DNA of 64,000 nt from Polaribacter cellanae (lineage in GTDB: Bacteria; Bacteroidota; Bacteroidia; Flavobacteriales; Flavobacteriaceae): NCBI RefSeq assembly GCF_017569185.1, contig NZ_CP071869.1, forward strand, positions 2,284,001-2,348,000, in the 5' to 3' direction. The notes below the pieces were generated by a model. It saw only the letters and a program-made list of their open reading frames with translations. It was not told where the DNA came from and did no database searches. The translations under genes and the position numbers were made by a program. Shown here one piece after another: positions 18,501 to 27,191 of the stretch. Positions within the stretch are counted from its first letter, which is position 1. Every line of letters begins with the position of its first letter.

Positions 18501-18897
18501 TCATATTATTTATATTTGGGGATATAATAAAACTCAGCCTATTGCAAAGATTGAGAATTTAACTTCAAGTGAATTAACATCTGTTATTTCAAGTTTGAGT
18601 GCAAGTTATAATACATTGGAAAAGATTCAAGAAATTTCTAATTTAGACAATACCCAAGGAACAACAACTTCCGAGAATAATCTTAGAACTGCATTAACAG
18701 CTTTACGAAATGCCCTTACTAATACTAATGCACAAGTAACAACATTTACTTACGATCCGTTGATTGGAGTTACTAGTGTAACAGATCCACGAGGGCGAGT
18801 AGTCTATTACGAATATGATTCCTTTAATCGACTCAAACAAGTAAAAGATCACGATGGAAACATACTAAACAAGAATGAATATAACTACAAAAACTAG
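15541..18897 (+). CDS. RHS/YD-repeat-type secreted protein (first gene of an RHS pair)
   Basis: 1118 residues with a signal peptide (MKKLLFFILLLSQTTLFSQ). The N-terminus contains FTEIPVSHYTGIPNINVPIYEI and ISISYHARGVKVEEIASRVGIGW, a block common to flavobacterial RHS-associated proteins. The C-terminal 100 residues have YD-repeat features (YDPLIGVTSVTDPRGRVVYYEYDSFNRLKQVKDHDGN). Length and ends look complete. A second RHS gene starts 5 bp downstream but is cut off. In such pairs the second gene carries the core and toxin tip; here the tip appears displaced to 3427-4344. Confidence 0.85.
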   Translation: MKKLLFFILLLSQTTLFSQDLPTIIPPSPEATSLAKFTEIPVSHYTGIPNINVPIYEINFDGLKIPISISYHARGVKVEEIASRVGIGWALNAGGAITRQIRDQNDFNGPYGYYNGNFYENFATNPQVRSNVAWTDTDANNRVDFVPDQFSFNFLGYSGKFIFDQKTKEPILQSYDDLEIKKMGNSENDLYFIITTQDGFRFYFGKSHDNIENRTAKSKDQTIVSSAYHAAGRDDVTNNASAPLNTWHLMDIVSPNGKKIRFMYDLEEPYFYRRSYDKKEITTGHTSYFTKYHGYQYQIQEIIFDQGSVKFIPKSTGRDDLDGGFALASIEVVNKYQRVKKYNFNYSYSTSPNTNIGYNINYFLFDWEVKARKRLFLDNIQVIDNNNTFELYRAFEYTNKNDMPNRFSNSQDLWGYFNNANNGPYLAFYSYPGYPINREVDTLKAKVGLINKMSYPTGGYTAYTFEANKSIIPEYFKNLYFANPNPTVQDTFAYLSKSTFTLVSSTSQKNTYESDSFDIFSSDIGPINVQIYLNGDAINCEVNQNGYQSSNCNYIFSIVDDNGHQVYYPSGTPILLFKQVGRVSYNMAIEPLQTGTYKIRAEVSTGTDSPNDRNNSFVVNLSWGKSSNPDHPDLIYSGGNRIKKIENHTVDNGTIIRTYEYKKVDNSSSGLLFALPSYWYVDEFTVLSNGVQIPIKKFNGARPGSPLTYEQGNHVGYSHVTEYIDSDTQQGEGGKIEYQFTSMPDGGNFYKYPYTLSINNEWLRGKPLLMEYYKKEGNSINDYNIIKKEEFTYKYADGFSNLTFSKPSIDFYYIIDRLQYFRPLVTYKREEYYAYSASPNSPYVNPEDYKIYYLTGGTQKLFQKKETTYNESGEFSTTTNYNYDYTNHYQIVNREVADSQGSLLKIENNYTIFSNPLRFRIIPIKIKNYRGTSKLSEQQTIYDTFSGNYLPKLIQTSKGSGLLEDRIIYHDYDDKGNPIEVSKKDGTHIIYIWGYNKTQPIAKIENLTSSELTSVISSLSASYNTLEKIQEISNLDNTQGTTTSENNLRTALTALRNALTNTNAQVTTFTYDPLIGVTSVTDPRGRVVYYEYDSFNRLKQVKDHDGNILNKNEYNYKN

Positions 18898-18902
18898 GAG
18901 CT

Positions 18903-19142
18903 ATGAAAAAATTAGTTTATATATTTCTGTTAGTATCATCAGGATTACTAGCGCAGACTACCACAGAGAATTTCGTAAAGAGCACTACATATAAAGTAAA
19001 AACAACAGATGGAACCACAAAAGTTATTGGGGGTTCCATAACACCCGAAGAAAAACAAGAAAATATCACTTATTTCGATGGTTTAGGAAGAGCTAAGCAA
19101 AGTATTGCAGAGCAATATCTATTTGAAACTACAACGAAATAG
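18903..19142 (+). pseudogene. Truncated second RHS gene (N-terminal DUF6443-like stub)
   Basis: 79 residues: a signal peptide (MKKLVYIFLLVSSGLLAQ) and the first RHS block (QENITYFDGLGRAKQSIA). In intact homologues this starts a protein of over 1000 residues with the RHS core. Here homology ends near 19116 and foreign codons lead to a TAG. The ATG follows ggagct by a normal spacing and the gene starts 5 bp after the first RHS gene. It is the headless counterpart of the orphan core at 3427-4344. Confidence 0.8.
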
Positions 19143-19212
19143 CGCAAATGTTTGCGTTTCATCATATGATAAATTAAGGCTTCTATTTTTAATTAAATAG
19201 GAGTCTTTTTTA
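19143..19212 (+). terminator. Hairpin and terminator after the RHS stub
   Basis: CGCAAA/TTTGCG (19143-19156) forms a small perfect hairpin. AAGGCTTCTATTT (19176-19188) pairs imperfectly with AAATAGGAGTCTT (19195-19207) and is followed by T6. Confidence 0.6.
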
Positions 19213-19319
19213 TTTAAAATAGAATTGCATTTAAAAAATAAAGTGGGGTTTCAATTTGTTTTCAATAATAAATATAAAAAATAGTAAAAAATATCATTTT
19301 TAGTTTCGCTTAAACATGC

Positions 19320-20597
19320 TTATCTTGAAAAAGCACATTCGTTAAAAGATTGATTTTTAATAACTCTATCTAATTTGGCTTCAGTAATTTGATTTTTAAA
19401 GAAATCTTTATCAGGTGTTTTTCCATTAATTACCTCAAAAGGAGTCAATCCAAATAGACCATTTGGAAATCTATGATGGTTATAATAATCAACAAAGGCA
19501 TCTAAACTAACTAAATGCTGTTTTTTGTATTGTGAAACTTTTCCTTTTAGAAATTCTGTTTTGTAAATACTATGAGTACTTTCCGCCATAGAATTAGATG
19601 ACGGAAAATCATTCGTTCTAGCAGTAATTTTTGAAACCACAGGAGGCGCATTAAAATGATTTACCCAAGTAGAAAATGTTCCTTTATTTTCCGAACCTCC
19701 ATCTGTTAATATATTGATTGGCTCTTTAACATTGTTTAAATTAAATTTTAAAAAAGCCTCTTTAAATAGTTTAGTAATAAATTTACTATCTGCTTTTTCA
19801 GAAACAGAACCATAATGTAAAATTACTTTCGAGAAATTATCTTTTACAAAAGCTACTTTTTGCATTCCATCTTACAAAGTGGGTACTAATGTAATATCAA
19901 CATGCAACCACTCAAAAATACGATTTGCTCTTACTCCTTTTTTTATTGGAATTTTAGGTTTCTTTGGTTTTTGATATCCTAATGCTTTGGCATATTTACT
20001 AAAAGTTGATTTTGCACAAGACACTAATTTGTTTCTTAAGGCAAAATAATACAATGTGGTTTTGGTTTTTCCATAATGTGCTGGATTAGTCACTAATTTT
20101 TCGATAGCAGTTGTTTCTTTAAATGTTAGTTGATTAGGGTGTTGTTTATAACAAGTTTTAAAAATATTTAAAGAACAATTAATTTTTCTTTTCTCACGAT
20201 AATACCAATCAGAAGAAACTCCGTAAAATTTACAAGCGCGCTTAATATTTATTCCAGAAATAGCAATAATTTGATTGATAGAGTTGATAATAAAATTGGT
20301 ATTTTGTTTTACTACTTTTTTAGAATTATGAACCTCATTTAATACTTTCTGATATCCATCACTTAGATGCAGTATAAACTTCATTGTTTTTTTAAGTTGT
20401 TTTCGTTCGTATATTTTTTGAATATCTCCTAACTCATTTAAAAAAGGAAAAACTAAACTCTCAAAATCATAATGCTTGTCTTTATTTTTATTCCAATGTT
20501 GTAATGTTCTTTTTGCTATTTCACCCAATTGATTTTCATCTAATATTCCTTTTATATAAAACAAAGGAATTAACGGATGATAATTTCTTTTGTACAT
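19320..20597 (-). pseudogene. IS3-like DDE transposase with one in-frame stop
   Basis: Two ORFs (20597-19872 and 19865-19320) lie in the same frame, separated only by TAA at 19874-19872 (ITLVPTL-stop-DGMQKVAFV). Together they give about 425 codons: an N-terminal extension, an HTH (RACKFYGVSSDWYY), and the D-D-E core (HVDITLV, LTDGGSENKG, AESTHSIYKTEF). It is the full-length relative of the transposase at 5066-6070. A single nonsense change has inactivated it unless the stop is read through. Confidence 0.85.
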
Positions 20598-20764
20598 TTT
20601 ATCATAGCTATTTCGTGAGCTAAAATAGAATATTAATTTTCACTTTCATAAAAATCACATAATCTGAAGATGTTGGGGGATATTTTTTTTATACTCCAAT
20701 TATGATATTGTACATATTATATTTTTTTCGTAAAACAATTTTTAAAAATGGTTAGTCTGTAAAT

Positions 20765-22021
20765 TCAAATTTCATTCTCCCAAAATTCAGCAAGTTTTTC
20801 AACATACTCTTTTTGTGTTGTTTTTACATAATCTAAAAACTGTTTGTGACTTTTATGAGTTGTAATAGCCATAATAGTTTTATCATCGATTTTTCCATAC
20901 AGATTTGTAGCAAAACTCCTCCTACAAGTGTGAGAACTGATTAATTTATATTTTGGATAGTAACCAAGTTCTTTTCTATTAGTTTTAGGGTTCATTAATT
21001 TACCCATAATTTTTTGATCTATTTTAGCTAAAGCACATAGATCTTTTACATACAAATTGAATTTTTGATCACTCACGACCCTTGGTAATTTGCCTTCTCT
21101 TTTTTCTATGATTTCTTTCACTTGCGGGTGAATAGGAATTTCTACTTTAGAGTTTGTTTTTTCTGTACCAGATATTAAAATGACATTTTTACCAAAATGG
21201 AAATCATTTATTCTTTTCAAATCACTAATTCTTAAACCTGTTCTCAATCCAATTATAAATAAATCTCTAATGTTATCTAATTTTTCATTTTCTAACAAAT
21301 CAAGGCAAAAAATATTTTTTATTTCTGTTTCATTTAAATAAGTATCAATAGCATCATCTTTCTTAAAAGAGAATTTTTTATTATCAACTTCTAAACTCAC
21401 ATTATGTCCATCTGATTTGGCTTCGGATAAAAAACTTTTTAATTGCCTAATAGACCTCTGAATATAAGTGTTTGAATATTTTTTTTCAACTTTTAGATAA
21501 GTCGTGAATTTTTCGTGAAATTCAAGGTCTATATTTATAATGCCAAATTTATGATTAAGAGATTCCTCAAAATCAGTTATCTTATTCAATATATTCTGAT
21601 ATTTAGCAATGGTTTTCTTTGATATGAGTTGACCAGAACTTTGATTAATTCTTGTTTTAGATTTTTGAATATATTCTTTAATGTAATCAACAAATAAAAG
21701 TGATTCTTCCTTATTGTTTCTTCCATAGAAATCATTGATAGAATTATTAAGCCACTTTGAATTAATAGAGTTTCCTGCTGCAAAATCATCATTAAATTTC
21801 ATGATGATATGATTTTTTAAACCATCTATTTTTTCTCTGTAATGATTTTTTATTTTTTTATCAGCACTCGGTTTTAAATTTTGTAGCTTGTTACTCCAAA
21901 TATTAGGGTCAATTAAAATATGAGACATTGCATTACAATCAATTTCTTTACCATGATAAAACCTGACATTCATATTAGCAGGTTTCTTTTTTCCAATTAC
22001 ATTAAATTTAATTTTCCCCAT
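20765..22021 (-). CDS. Bacteroidota-type tyrosine integrase
   Basis: 418 residues with the three-part layout of Bacteroidota integrases: an arm-type DNA-binding region (about 1-95), a SAM-like domain (about 105-215) and a catalytic domain (about 235-415). The residues are Arg in GLRTGLRISDL, HTCRR, His/Lys in THKSHKQFLDYV and the Tyr of DYVKTT. The protein is intact and unlike the shorter recombinase pair. It is the probable integrase of a separate element whose borders are not visible. ATCCCGAT repeats (22052-22059, 22063-22070) lie just upstream. Confidence 0.88.
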   Translation of the reverse strand: MGKIKFNVIGKKKPANMNVRFYHGKEIDCNAMSHILIDPNIWSNKLQNLKPSADKKIKNHYREKIDGLKNHIIMKFNDDFAAGNSINSKWLNNSINDFYGRNNKEESLLFVDYIKEYIQKSKTRINQSSGQLISKKTIAKYQNILNKITDFEESLNHKFGIINIDLEFHEKFTTYLKVEKKYSNTYIQRSIRQLKSFLSEAKSDGHNVSLEVDNKKFSFKKDDAIDTYLNETEIKNIFCLDLLENEKLDNIRDLFIIGLRTGLRISDLKRINDFHFGKNVILISGTEKTNSKVEIPIHPQVKEIIEKREGKLPRVVSDQKFNLYVKDLCALAKIDQKIMGKLMNPKTNRKELGYYPKYKLISSHTCRRSFATNLYGKIDDKTIMAITTHKSHKQFLDYVKTTQKEYVEKLAEFWENEI

Positions 22022-22365
22022 AGTATTTGTATAGTGTAAAGATAAAATATAATCCCGATAATATCCCGATTTTTTACTTTAATATATAAAACATAGTATT
22101 ATCTTATTTTATGTTCAGTTTTATAAATAATTGTTTTTAAGATTTTTAATATTTTTTTATGTAGTATAGTATATTACTTTGTAAAGTACGCTAGTCCTTG
22201 TAGGCCAACAAAAAAGTCCTAACAAATTAAATTTGTTAGGACTTTTTACTTTTAACCAGAAAGTCAATTTCATTTCCGTTACAAAAACTATCAAATAAGC
22301 TAAGAAAACCTTTTTTGAAGTCAGTAGATAATTTCATATATTGTAGTCAATAAAATAAGGGAGTT
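22022..22365. other. Gene-free stretch with direct repeats and an orphan terminator
   Basis: It holds ATCCCGAT twice (22052 and 22063), next to the integrase start and possibly an arm-type binding site. It also holds the perfect hairpin at 22211-22247. No ORF or tRNA was seen. Confidence 0.5.
22211..22247. terminator. Perfect bidirectional terminator with no gene attached
   Basis: A 17-bp perfect stem (AAAAAGTCCTAACAAAT with its complement) surrounds a 3-nt loop and is flanked by A and T runs. The integrase points away from it, and nothing intact ends here on the plus strand. Confidence 0.75.
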
Positions 22366-22797
22366 ATGGATGTTTTTCAAGGAAGAAACCTTTTAGAGTT
22401 TACTGAACGCTTCAAAACAGATGATTGTTGTAAAGAATATTTAGCAACTATTAAGTGGAAAAGATGAATTCAAATGCATAAAGTGTAGTAACAAAACGAG
22501 TCAAATTCGCAAGAATTTTGCACGTACTTGTAATAAATGTAGCCATACAGAAACAGCTTCTGCCAACACTTTATTTCACAAAGTAAAGTTTGGTTTACGT
22601 AAAGCTTTTTTATCTGTTTTGAGATGTCAACCACTACAAAAAGTTTATCAGCAAGTTATATGGGAGTTCGTTTTGGAGTCACGGAAAAAACGGCTCGTTT
22701 ATTTATGCATAAAGTAAGAGAAACTATGAAATCTAGCGAAAATCATCCAATGAAAGGTAATGTTCATATCGATGAATTTGTAGTTGGTGGTTATGAA
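22366..22797 (+). pseudogene. IS1595-family transposase, 5' part, with two frameshifts
   Basis: From ATG 22366 the frames join as RNLLEFTERFKTDDCCKEYL / FKCIKC then ARTCNKCSHTETASANTLFH / MSTTTKSLSASYMGVRFG then HIDEFVVGG. This covers the zinc ribbon (CxxC pairs) and the start of the DDE core of IS1595/ISXO2-type transposases. Shifts lie near 22467 and 22610. The gene is cut at VVGG, where the IS110 sequence begins. A matching C-terminal piece lies 3.8 kb away at 26630-26839. Confidence 0.8.
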
Positions 22798-22857
22798 ACA
22801 TCCATGGCAAAGATTTTGCCACCCAAGGTAATGACTTTAACAAAAAGAGATACAACC

Positions 22858-24104
22858 ATGAAAAAACAACAAATTGAGTTTGAACAACTCATCGAACGAG
22901 GTTGTGGCATTGATGTACATAAAAAAATTATTGTTGCTACAATCCGAGGCACAGGGATTAAAGAAGAAACACGAACCTTCGACGGATTCACAGAATCAAT
23001 AGAAAAGCTACGAGATTGGTTAAACAAACATAAGATTACCCACGTAGCTATGGAAAGTACTGGGGTTTATTAGAAACCAATTTACAATATATTGGAAGAT
23101 AGTTTTGATATTTTATTGGTCAATGCAAGGCACATAAAGAATGTTCCAGGACGAAAGACCGATAAGAAAGACAGTAAATGGATTGCCAAACTATTATTAA
23201 GTGGATTATTAAAAGGCAGTTTTGTTCCACCAAAACCAACAAGAGAGTTGCGAGATTTAACCCGTTACAAGCGAAAAGTAATAGAACAAGTTTCGGCAGA
23301 GAAAAATAGGATTCAAAAAATACTGGAAGATGCAAATATCAAAATATCTAGTGTAGTGAGTAGTACAAGTGGGGCAACAGCTACCAAGATTATAGATGCC
23401 ATGATAGCAGGAGAACAAGACATTAATGAACTCCTTAAATTTCGACATAGAAGCATACAATCAAGCATCGAAGATATGGTCTCTGCATTGAAAGGCAATT
23501 TAACAGCACATCATAAATTTATGTTACAAACGATAAAAGAGTCTATAAATGATAAACAAAACTTACTCGAAAAAATAGATAAACAAATAGAAAATCACTT
23601 AAAAAAGCACGAGTTAGAATTAGATTCAGAACTGTTGCAAACCATTCCAGGAGTCGGAAAAGATGGCGTAGCCTATTTATTAGCAGAAATAGGATCAAAT
23701 ATGGAACAATTCCCCGATGAAAAACACTTAGCCTCTTGGGCAGGAATGAGTCCTGGCAGTAATGAGAGTGCTGGTAAAAAAAAAGTAGTAGAATAACACA
23801 TGGCAACAAATATTTAAGAACAATGTTGGTCCAGTTTGCTTGGGCAGCCACAAGAACAAAAGGAACATATCTCAGAGCAAAATATGATAGCTTAGTCATA
23901 AGAAGAGGTAAAAAGAGAGCACTAATAGCAGTAGGACACAAGATCCTGATAGCCACCTATTTTATCTTAAAAAACAAAGTTGAATATCAAGAACTTGGAT
24001 ATGATTATTTACAGAATTTAAAAAAAGATAAGAAGATAAATCGCCATATCAAAATCCTAAAAGAATTAGGCATTGAAGTGGAGATAAAAAACAAAGTAGC
24101 ATAA
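22858..24104 (+). pseudogene. IS110-family transposase with a nonsense codon and a frameshift
   Basis: It starts MKKQQIEFEQLIERGCGIDVHKK, the DEDD RuvC-like domain of IS110 transposases. TAG at 23071-23073 replaces Trp after MESTGVY. The frame resumes KPIYNILEDSFD and DKKDSKWIAKLL. The transposase_20 domain follows (LLQTIPGVGKDGVAYLLAEIG, then LASWAGMSPGSNES). A second break is in the A9 run near 23780, after which RTMLVQFAWAATRTK continues in another frame to 24104. It sits inside the IS1595 remnant. Confidence 0.85.
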
Positions 24105-24380
24105 ATAAAAAAAGGTCGATTTTTACTGGAGGTTGAAATATCTTAGGTCTTGAACCATTTAGAAACCCCGATTATGAAACTGACAACAAACGTTAAGCAC
24201 CCAAGAGTATTGCCTAGAGCATGAACATGAAATTTTGATTTTCTTAACGTGTTGCTACTTATTAAAAATAGAGAAAATACCAAACCCCATAAATGGGTAA
24301 GGGTTTTTATACTTAAAAAACACTTGAAAATAATGCTAACTATTGAAAATCAAAATATTAACGAAACAAAAGAAAGACAC

Positions 24381-25010
24381 ATGAAAAATACATTTTATTA
24401 ATAATTATACTATTTACCTTGCCACAACTTTTACTATCTCAAGTTAGAAAAAGTGGACATATTACCTATGTAGCTTCTTTAGATATAAGTAGTTTGGGAA
24501 ATTATTTAGTGAAAGCACCTAAGGCTCACAAAAGTCAAATAAACGAAACATTAAATAATAACAAAAATATAAAGTACATTCTAACCTTTAATAGCGTAAG
24601 TTCTTCTTTTTCTAAAGAAGCCAAAATGAAAAAAGACACTAAAAAAGGGGGTATAAATATTACGGAATTAAAAGCGGGTAGCGGAGTTTATTTTTTTGAT
24701 AAGATAAAAAAAGAAAACTTACTTCAGAAGAATTCATTTGGAGAAAACTTTTTAATTTTAATACCTGAAAGTAAATGGAAAATTACTAGAGAAAAAAAAA
24801 TGATTGGTAAGTATTTATGTTATAAAGCAATAACAGAGAAAACTATTGAAGGAAGAAAAGGAGTAAAAAAATAAAAGTAGAGGCATGGTATGCTCCAGAA
24901 ATACCATTTAATTACGGTCCTAAAAGTTACAATAGTTTACCAGGTTTAATAATTATGTTAAAAGAAGGATCCCTCTTATTTTCAGCAGATGTTAGTAAAA
25001 ATCACACTTC
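24381..25010 (+). pseudogene. GLPGLI-family protein remnant
   Basis: The longest ORF (24419-24874) has a shifted signal peptide upstream (ATG 24381, LLIIILFTLPQLLLSQ in another frame). It ends in a frameshift in A7 near 24866. The next frame reads KVEAWYAPEIPFNYGPKSYNSLPGLIIMLKEG, the signature block of the secreted GLPGLI family (TIGR01200). The sequence breaks off at the IS200 element. At least two frameshifts and a 3' loss make it non-functional. Confidence 0.8.
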
Positions 25011-25030
25011 TAAGAAGGTGGCTTTGGATA

Positions 25031-25560
25031 GCCCCCATAGGGGGCGACAAGGGCATGGTCAAAAATCAAACTTTTGTTGCTGATCCTCAACCCGCTTTTC
25101 TTCTTTTTCTTGGTATTTGACATATCTTTTTATCATTTCTTCGTCCAATCCAACCGTACTCACAAAATACCCGCGAGCCCAAAAGTGATTGCCCCAATAG
25201 GGCTTCTTTTTCAGTTTGGGATAACTCTTGAACAGTTTTATAGCAATCTTTCCTTTCAATGTGCCCATCAACTTCGAGATAGAAACTTTGGGAGGAACCG
25301 AAACCAACAAGTGGATATGATCCTCCTGAACAGTAAGCTCCCCGACCTCGCAATGCTTCCATTCACAGAGCATTCTTATATCTCGCTCGACAAGTTCCTT
25401 TATCGCTCCCTTCAAAATCCGAAAACGATATTTTGGAACCCATACAATATGGTAGTCGCATTTATAAACTACATGGCTAAGTTTCTTATATTTGCTCATG
25501 GTACAAATATAAGGCATAGCCATCAGAACATTACCACCTGCAAAGCAGGTGGATTTTTAA
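25031..25560 (-). mobile_element. IS200-type element
   Basis: It is bounded by small hairpins typical of single-strand transposition: GCCCCCATAGGGGGC (25031-25045) and CCACCTGCAAAGCAGGTGG (25534-25552). It contains only tnpA. It has no inverted terminal repeats, as expected for the family. Exact cleavage points are not defined. Confidence 0.75.
25059..25523 (-). CDS. tnpA: IS200 Y1 transposase TnpA
   Basis: A 154-residue HUH single-strand transposase. The HUH motif is seen in EDHIHLLVSVPP. The catalytic Tyr is in MIKRYVKYQEKEE. It starts MSKYKKLSHVVYKCDYHIVWVPKYR, the usual IS200 beginning, so the ATG at 25499 is a better start than 25523. The length is normal and there are no breaks; it may be active. 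Confidence 0.9.
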   Translation of the reverse strand: MAMPYICTMSKYKKLSHVVYKCDYHIVWVPKYRFRILKGAIKELVERDIRMLCEWKHCEVGELTVQEDHIHLLVSVPPKVSISKLMGTLKGKIAIKLFKSYPKLKKKPYWGNHFWARGYFVSTVGLDEEMIKRYVKYQEKEEKRVEDQQQKFDF

Positions 25561-25578
25561 GGTGAATTAAAATTAATG

Positions 25579-26607
25579 ACCTGAGTTCGACCTAAGGATT
25601 TAGCAAAAAAGAGCTAATTGTGCTGTACTTTCTGTTTCAAATTTAATAGATGGTTTCTTTTCTTGAAAAGAATAAGCAATAAGGCTAGCTACTAAATTTG
25701 TGATAAAATTACTAAAACTTCTATGTCTAGAATGTTCAGCTTGGGCGATATTTTTAAGTTGGTCATTAATTGTTTCTATAATTGATCTTTTACGCAGTAA
25801 AATTTTGTCACGCATTGTCATTAGTACATTTTTCATATTATTTTTAATTCCAGTAACTAAATGCAGTCCGTCTTCAAAAAGTAATTGAGTGATTTCTTTT
25901 GAAATATACCCTTTATCTGCGTATAAACTTCCTACAATTTTTTTTAAAAAATTGTCTTCTTTGATTGGTGTTCTATCGTCTACATTGGCTTGGGTGATGA
26001 TAAAGTTCAGAATATCACCTTTATCATTTACTAATAGATGTAATTTAAAACCATGGAACCATCCCATGGTAGACTTTCCAGTAGTCGCAATTCCTTTAAA
26101 GACTTTATTATTTTTAATTCTCTTTTTGTCACACACTCTCAAAGGAGTTGAATCTATAAAGGATATCCCTGTACATTTACCCAAACAACAGGTTTTCATA
26201 AACACTATCAAAGGAAGCATATTGCTTTGCATTAGCTCAACAAAACGATTATAAGAAACTGTCTCAGGGAATTCATCAGTTAAATGCTTTTGAACATAGA
26301 AAAGGTAAAAATGTTTGAATGTTCTAATATTACTTGTGTGAAAAAGAACAGTTATGGTTAATATTTCACTTGTGGACATTTTAAAAGAACGATTTCTTTT
26401 CTTTTTTCCGCCTGAAATCGTTCTTTTTTGTAAAGCAGGCTCAAAAACTTGACAAAAATCGTCAATATCACAAAAAATTGTAGTAATTTTATCTATAGAA
26501 ATCATAAGTAGAATTTTAGTTAAAAATTTGATATTCAGCATTTAAATATACTAATTTTCTACTTTTTTTACAATAAAAAAATAGGCTTTCTTACGTCGAA
26601 CTCAGGT
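25579..26607 (-). mobile_element. IS982-family insertion sequence
   Basis: Terminal inverted repeats are 25579-25596 (ACCTGAGTTCGACCTAAG) and the complement at 26590-26607, with one mismatch in 18. The element is about 1029 bp and encodes one intact transposase. The flanks are both AT-rich and similar, but no clear target duplication can be called. Confidence 0.85.
25600..26541 (-). CDS. IS982-family DDE transposase
   Basis: 313 residues. Family features are the ILTITVLFHTSNIRTFKHFY region, SYNRFVELM, ISFIDSTPLRVCDKKRI (first Asp), NVDDRTPIKEDNFL with LYADKGYISKE (second Asp), and SIIETINDQLKN with HSRHRS (Glu region). The ORF is uninterrupted. The start at 26541 may be replaced by the later MISIDKI (26505). 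Confidence 0.88.
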   Translation of the reverse strand: MLNIKFLTKILLMISIDKITTIFCDIDDFCQVFEPALQKRTISGGKKKRNRSFKMSTSEILTITVLFHTSNIRTFKHFYLFYVQKHLTDEFPETVSYNRFVELMQSNMLPLIVFMKTCCLGKCTGISFIDSTPLRVCDKKRIKNNKVFKGIATTGKSTMGWFHGFKLHLLVNDKGDILNFIITQANVDDRTPIKEDNFLKKIVGSLYADKGYISKEITQLLFEDGLHLVTGIKNNMKNVLMTMRDKILLRKRSIIETINDQLKNIAQAEHSRHRSFSNFITNLVASLIAYSFQEKKPSIKFETESTAQLALFC

Positions 26608-26629
26608 TAATAAAGGCGAAAATTTTAAA

Positions 26630-26839
26630 ATGTTACATTTTCAGATAAGAAATTTTAAAAACTGGCTAAGAGGAGTTCATTCATATTGTGAAAAAGAGTA
26701 TATCAATCAATACATTCAAGAGTATTTTTATCGATTAAACAGACTTAACTTTAGAGGTAATATCTTAGAAAATTTATTGATAAGAATGTGTAAAGAAAAA
26801 CCAATTACCTATAAATCAATCAAATATATCGATACCTAA
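26630..26839 (+). pseudogene. IS1595-family transposase, 3' fragment
   Basis: 69 residues (FQIRNFKNWLRGVHSYCEKEYINQYIQEYFYRLNR) match the C-terminal ISXO2-type region, including the aromatic YFYRLNR block. It lies directly right of IS982. Together with 22366-22797 it could be the other end of one IS1595 copy opened by later insertions, with its middle lost. Confidence 0.75.
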
Positions 26840-26869
26840 ATGGGTAACCCTATTTTTTTATTTATATAT

Positions 26870-26886
26870 TTGACAAATATTGTCAA
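26870..26886. promoter_or_regulatory. Palindromic operator upstream of the HTH gene
   Basis: TTGACA-AATAT-TGTCAA forms a 6-bp inverted repeat with a 5-nt spacer, 9 bp before the ATG at 26895. Placement over the expected promoter/leader suggests autorepression by the XRE protein. It also shows that the TTG at 26880 is not the start codon. Confidence 0.6.
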
Positions 26887-26894
26887 GTCAAAAT

Positions 26895-27191
26895 ATGGAA
26901 AATAGCTTCGGAGAAACAATACGCAAATTGAGAGAAAAAAATAATCTTCTTTTAAGAGAGGTTTCCGCAAAATTGGAAATTGATGCTTCTATTTTAAGTA
27001 AAATCGAAAACAACAATAGAGTAGCTAAAAAAGAACTTGTTAAAAAGTTCTCTAAACTATATAAGGTAGATTACAACGAACTATTAATAATATGGTTTTC
27101 GGACAAAATAGTAAGTGAGTTAAAAGACGAAAATAATATTGAGAAAATTTTAAGAATAGCAGAGCAAAAAATAAAAAATGAGAAAGAATAA
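26895..27191 (+). CDS. XRE-family HTH transcriptional regulator
   Basis: 98 residues from ATG 26895. The HTH_3 domain covers most of the first 65: FGETIRKLREKNNLLLREVSAKLEIDASILSKIENNNR, then KKFSKLYKVDYNELL. The C-terminal helix is charged. It overlaps the DUF3800 gene by 14 bp, and the pair forms one operon. A palindrome just upstream is the likely binding site. Such HTH/DUF3800 pairs occur in mobile regions and are suspected defence or toxin-antitoxin units. Confidence 0.85.
   Translation: MENSFGETIRKLREKNNLLLREVSAKLEIDASILSKIENNNRVAKKELVKKFSKLYKVDYNELLIIWFSDKIVSELKDENNIEKILRIAEQKIKNEKE

Noticed and set aside
25074..25565. 163-codon plus-strand ORF opposite the IS200 transposase
   Set aside because: It is a shadow of tnpA; the opposite strand has the HUH and Tyr motifs.
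26880..26894. TTG start for the HTH gene at 26880
   Set aside because: It lies inside the TTGACA..TGTCAA palindrome; the ATG at 26895 gives the usual HTH_3 N-terminus.
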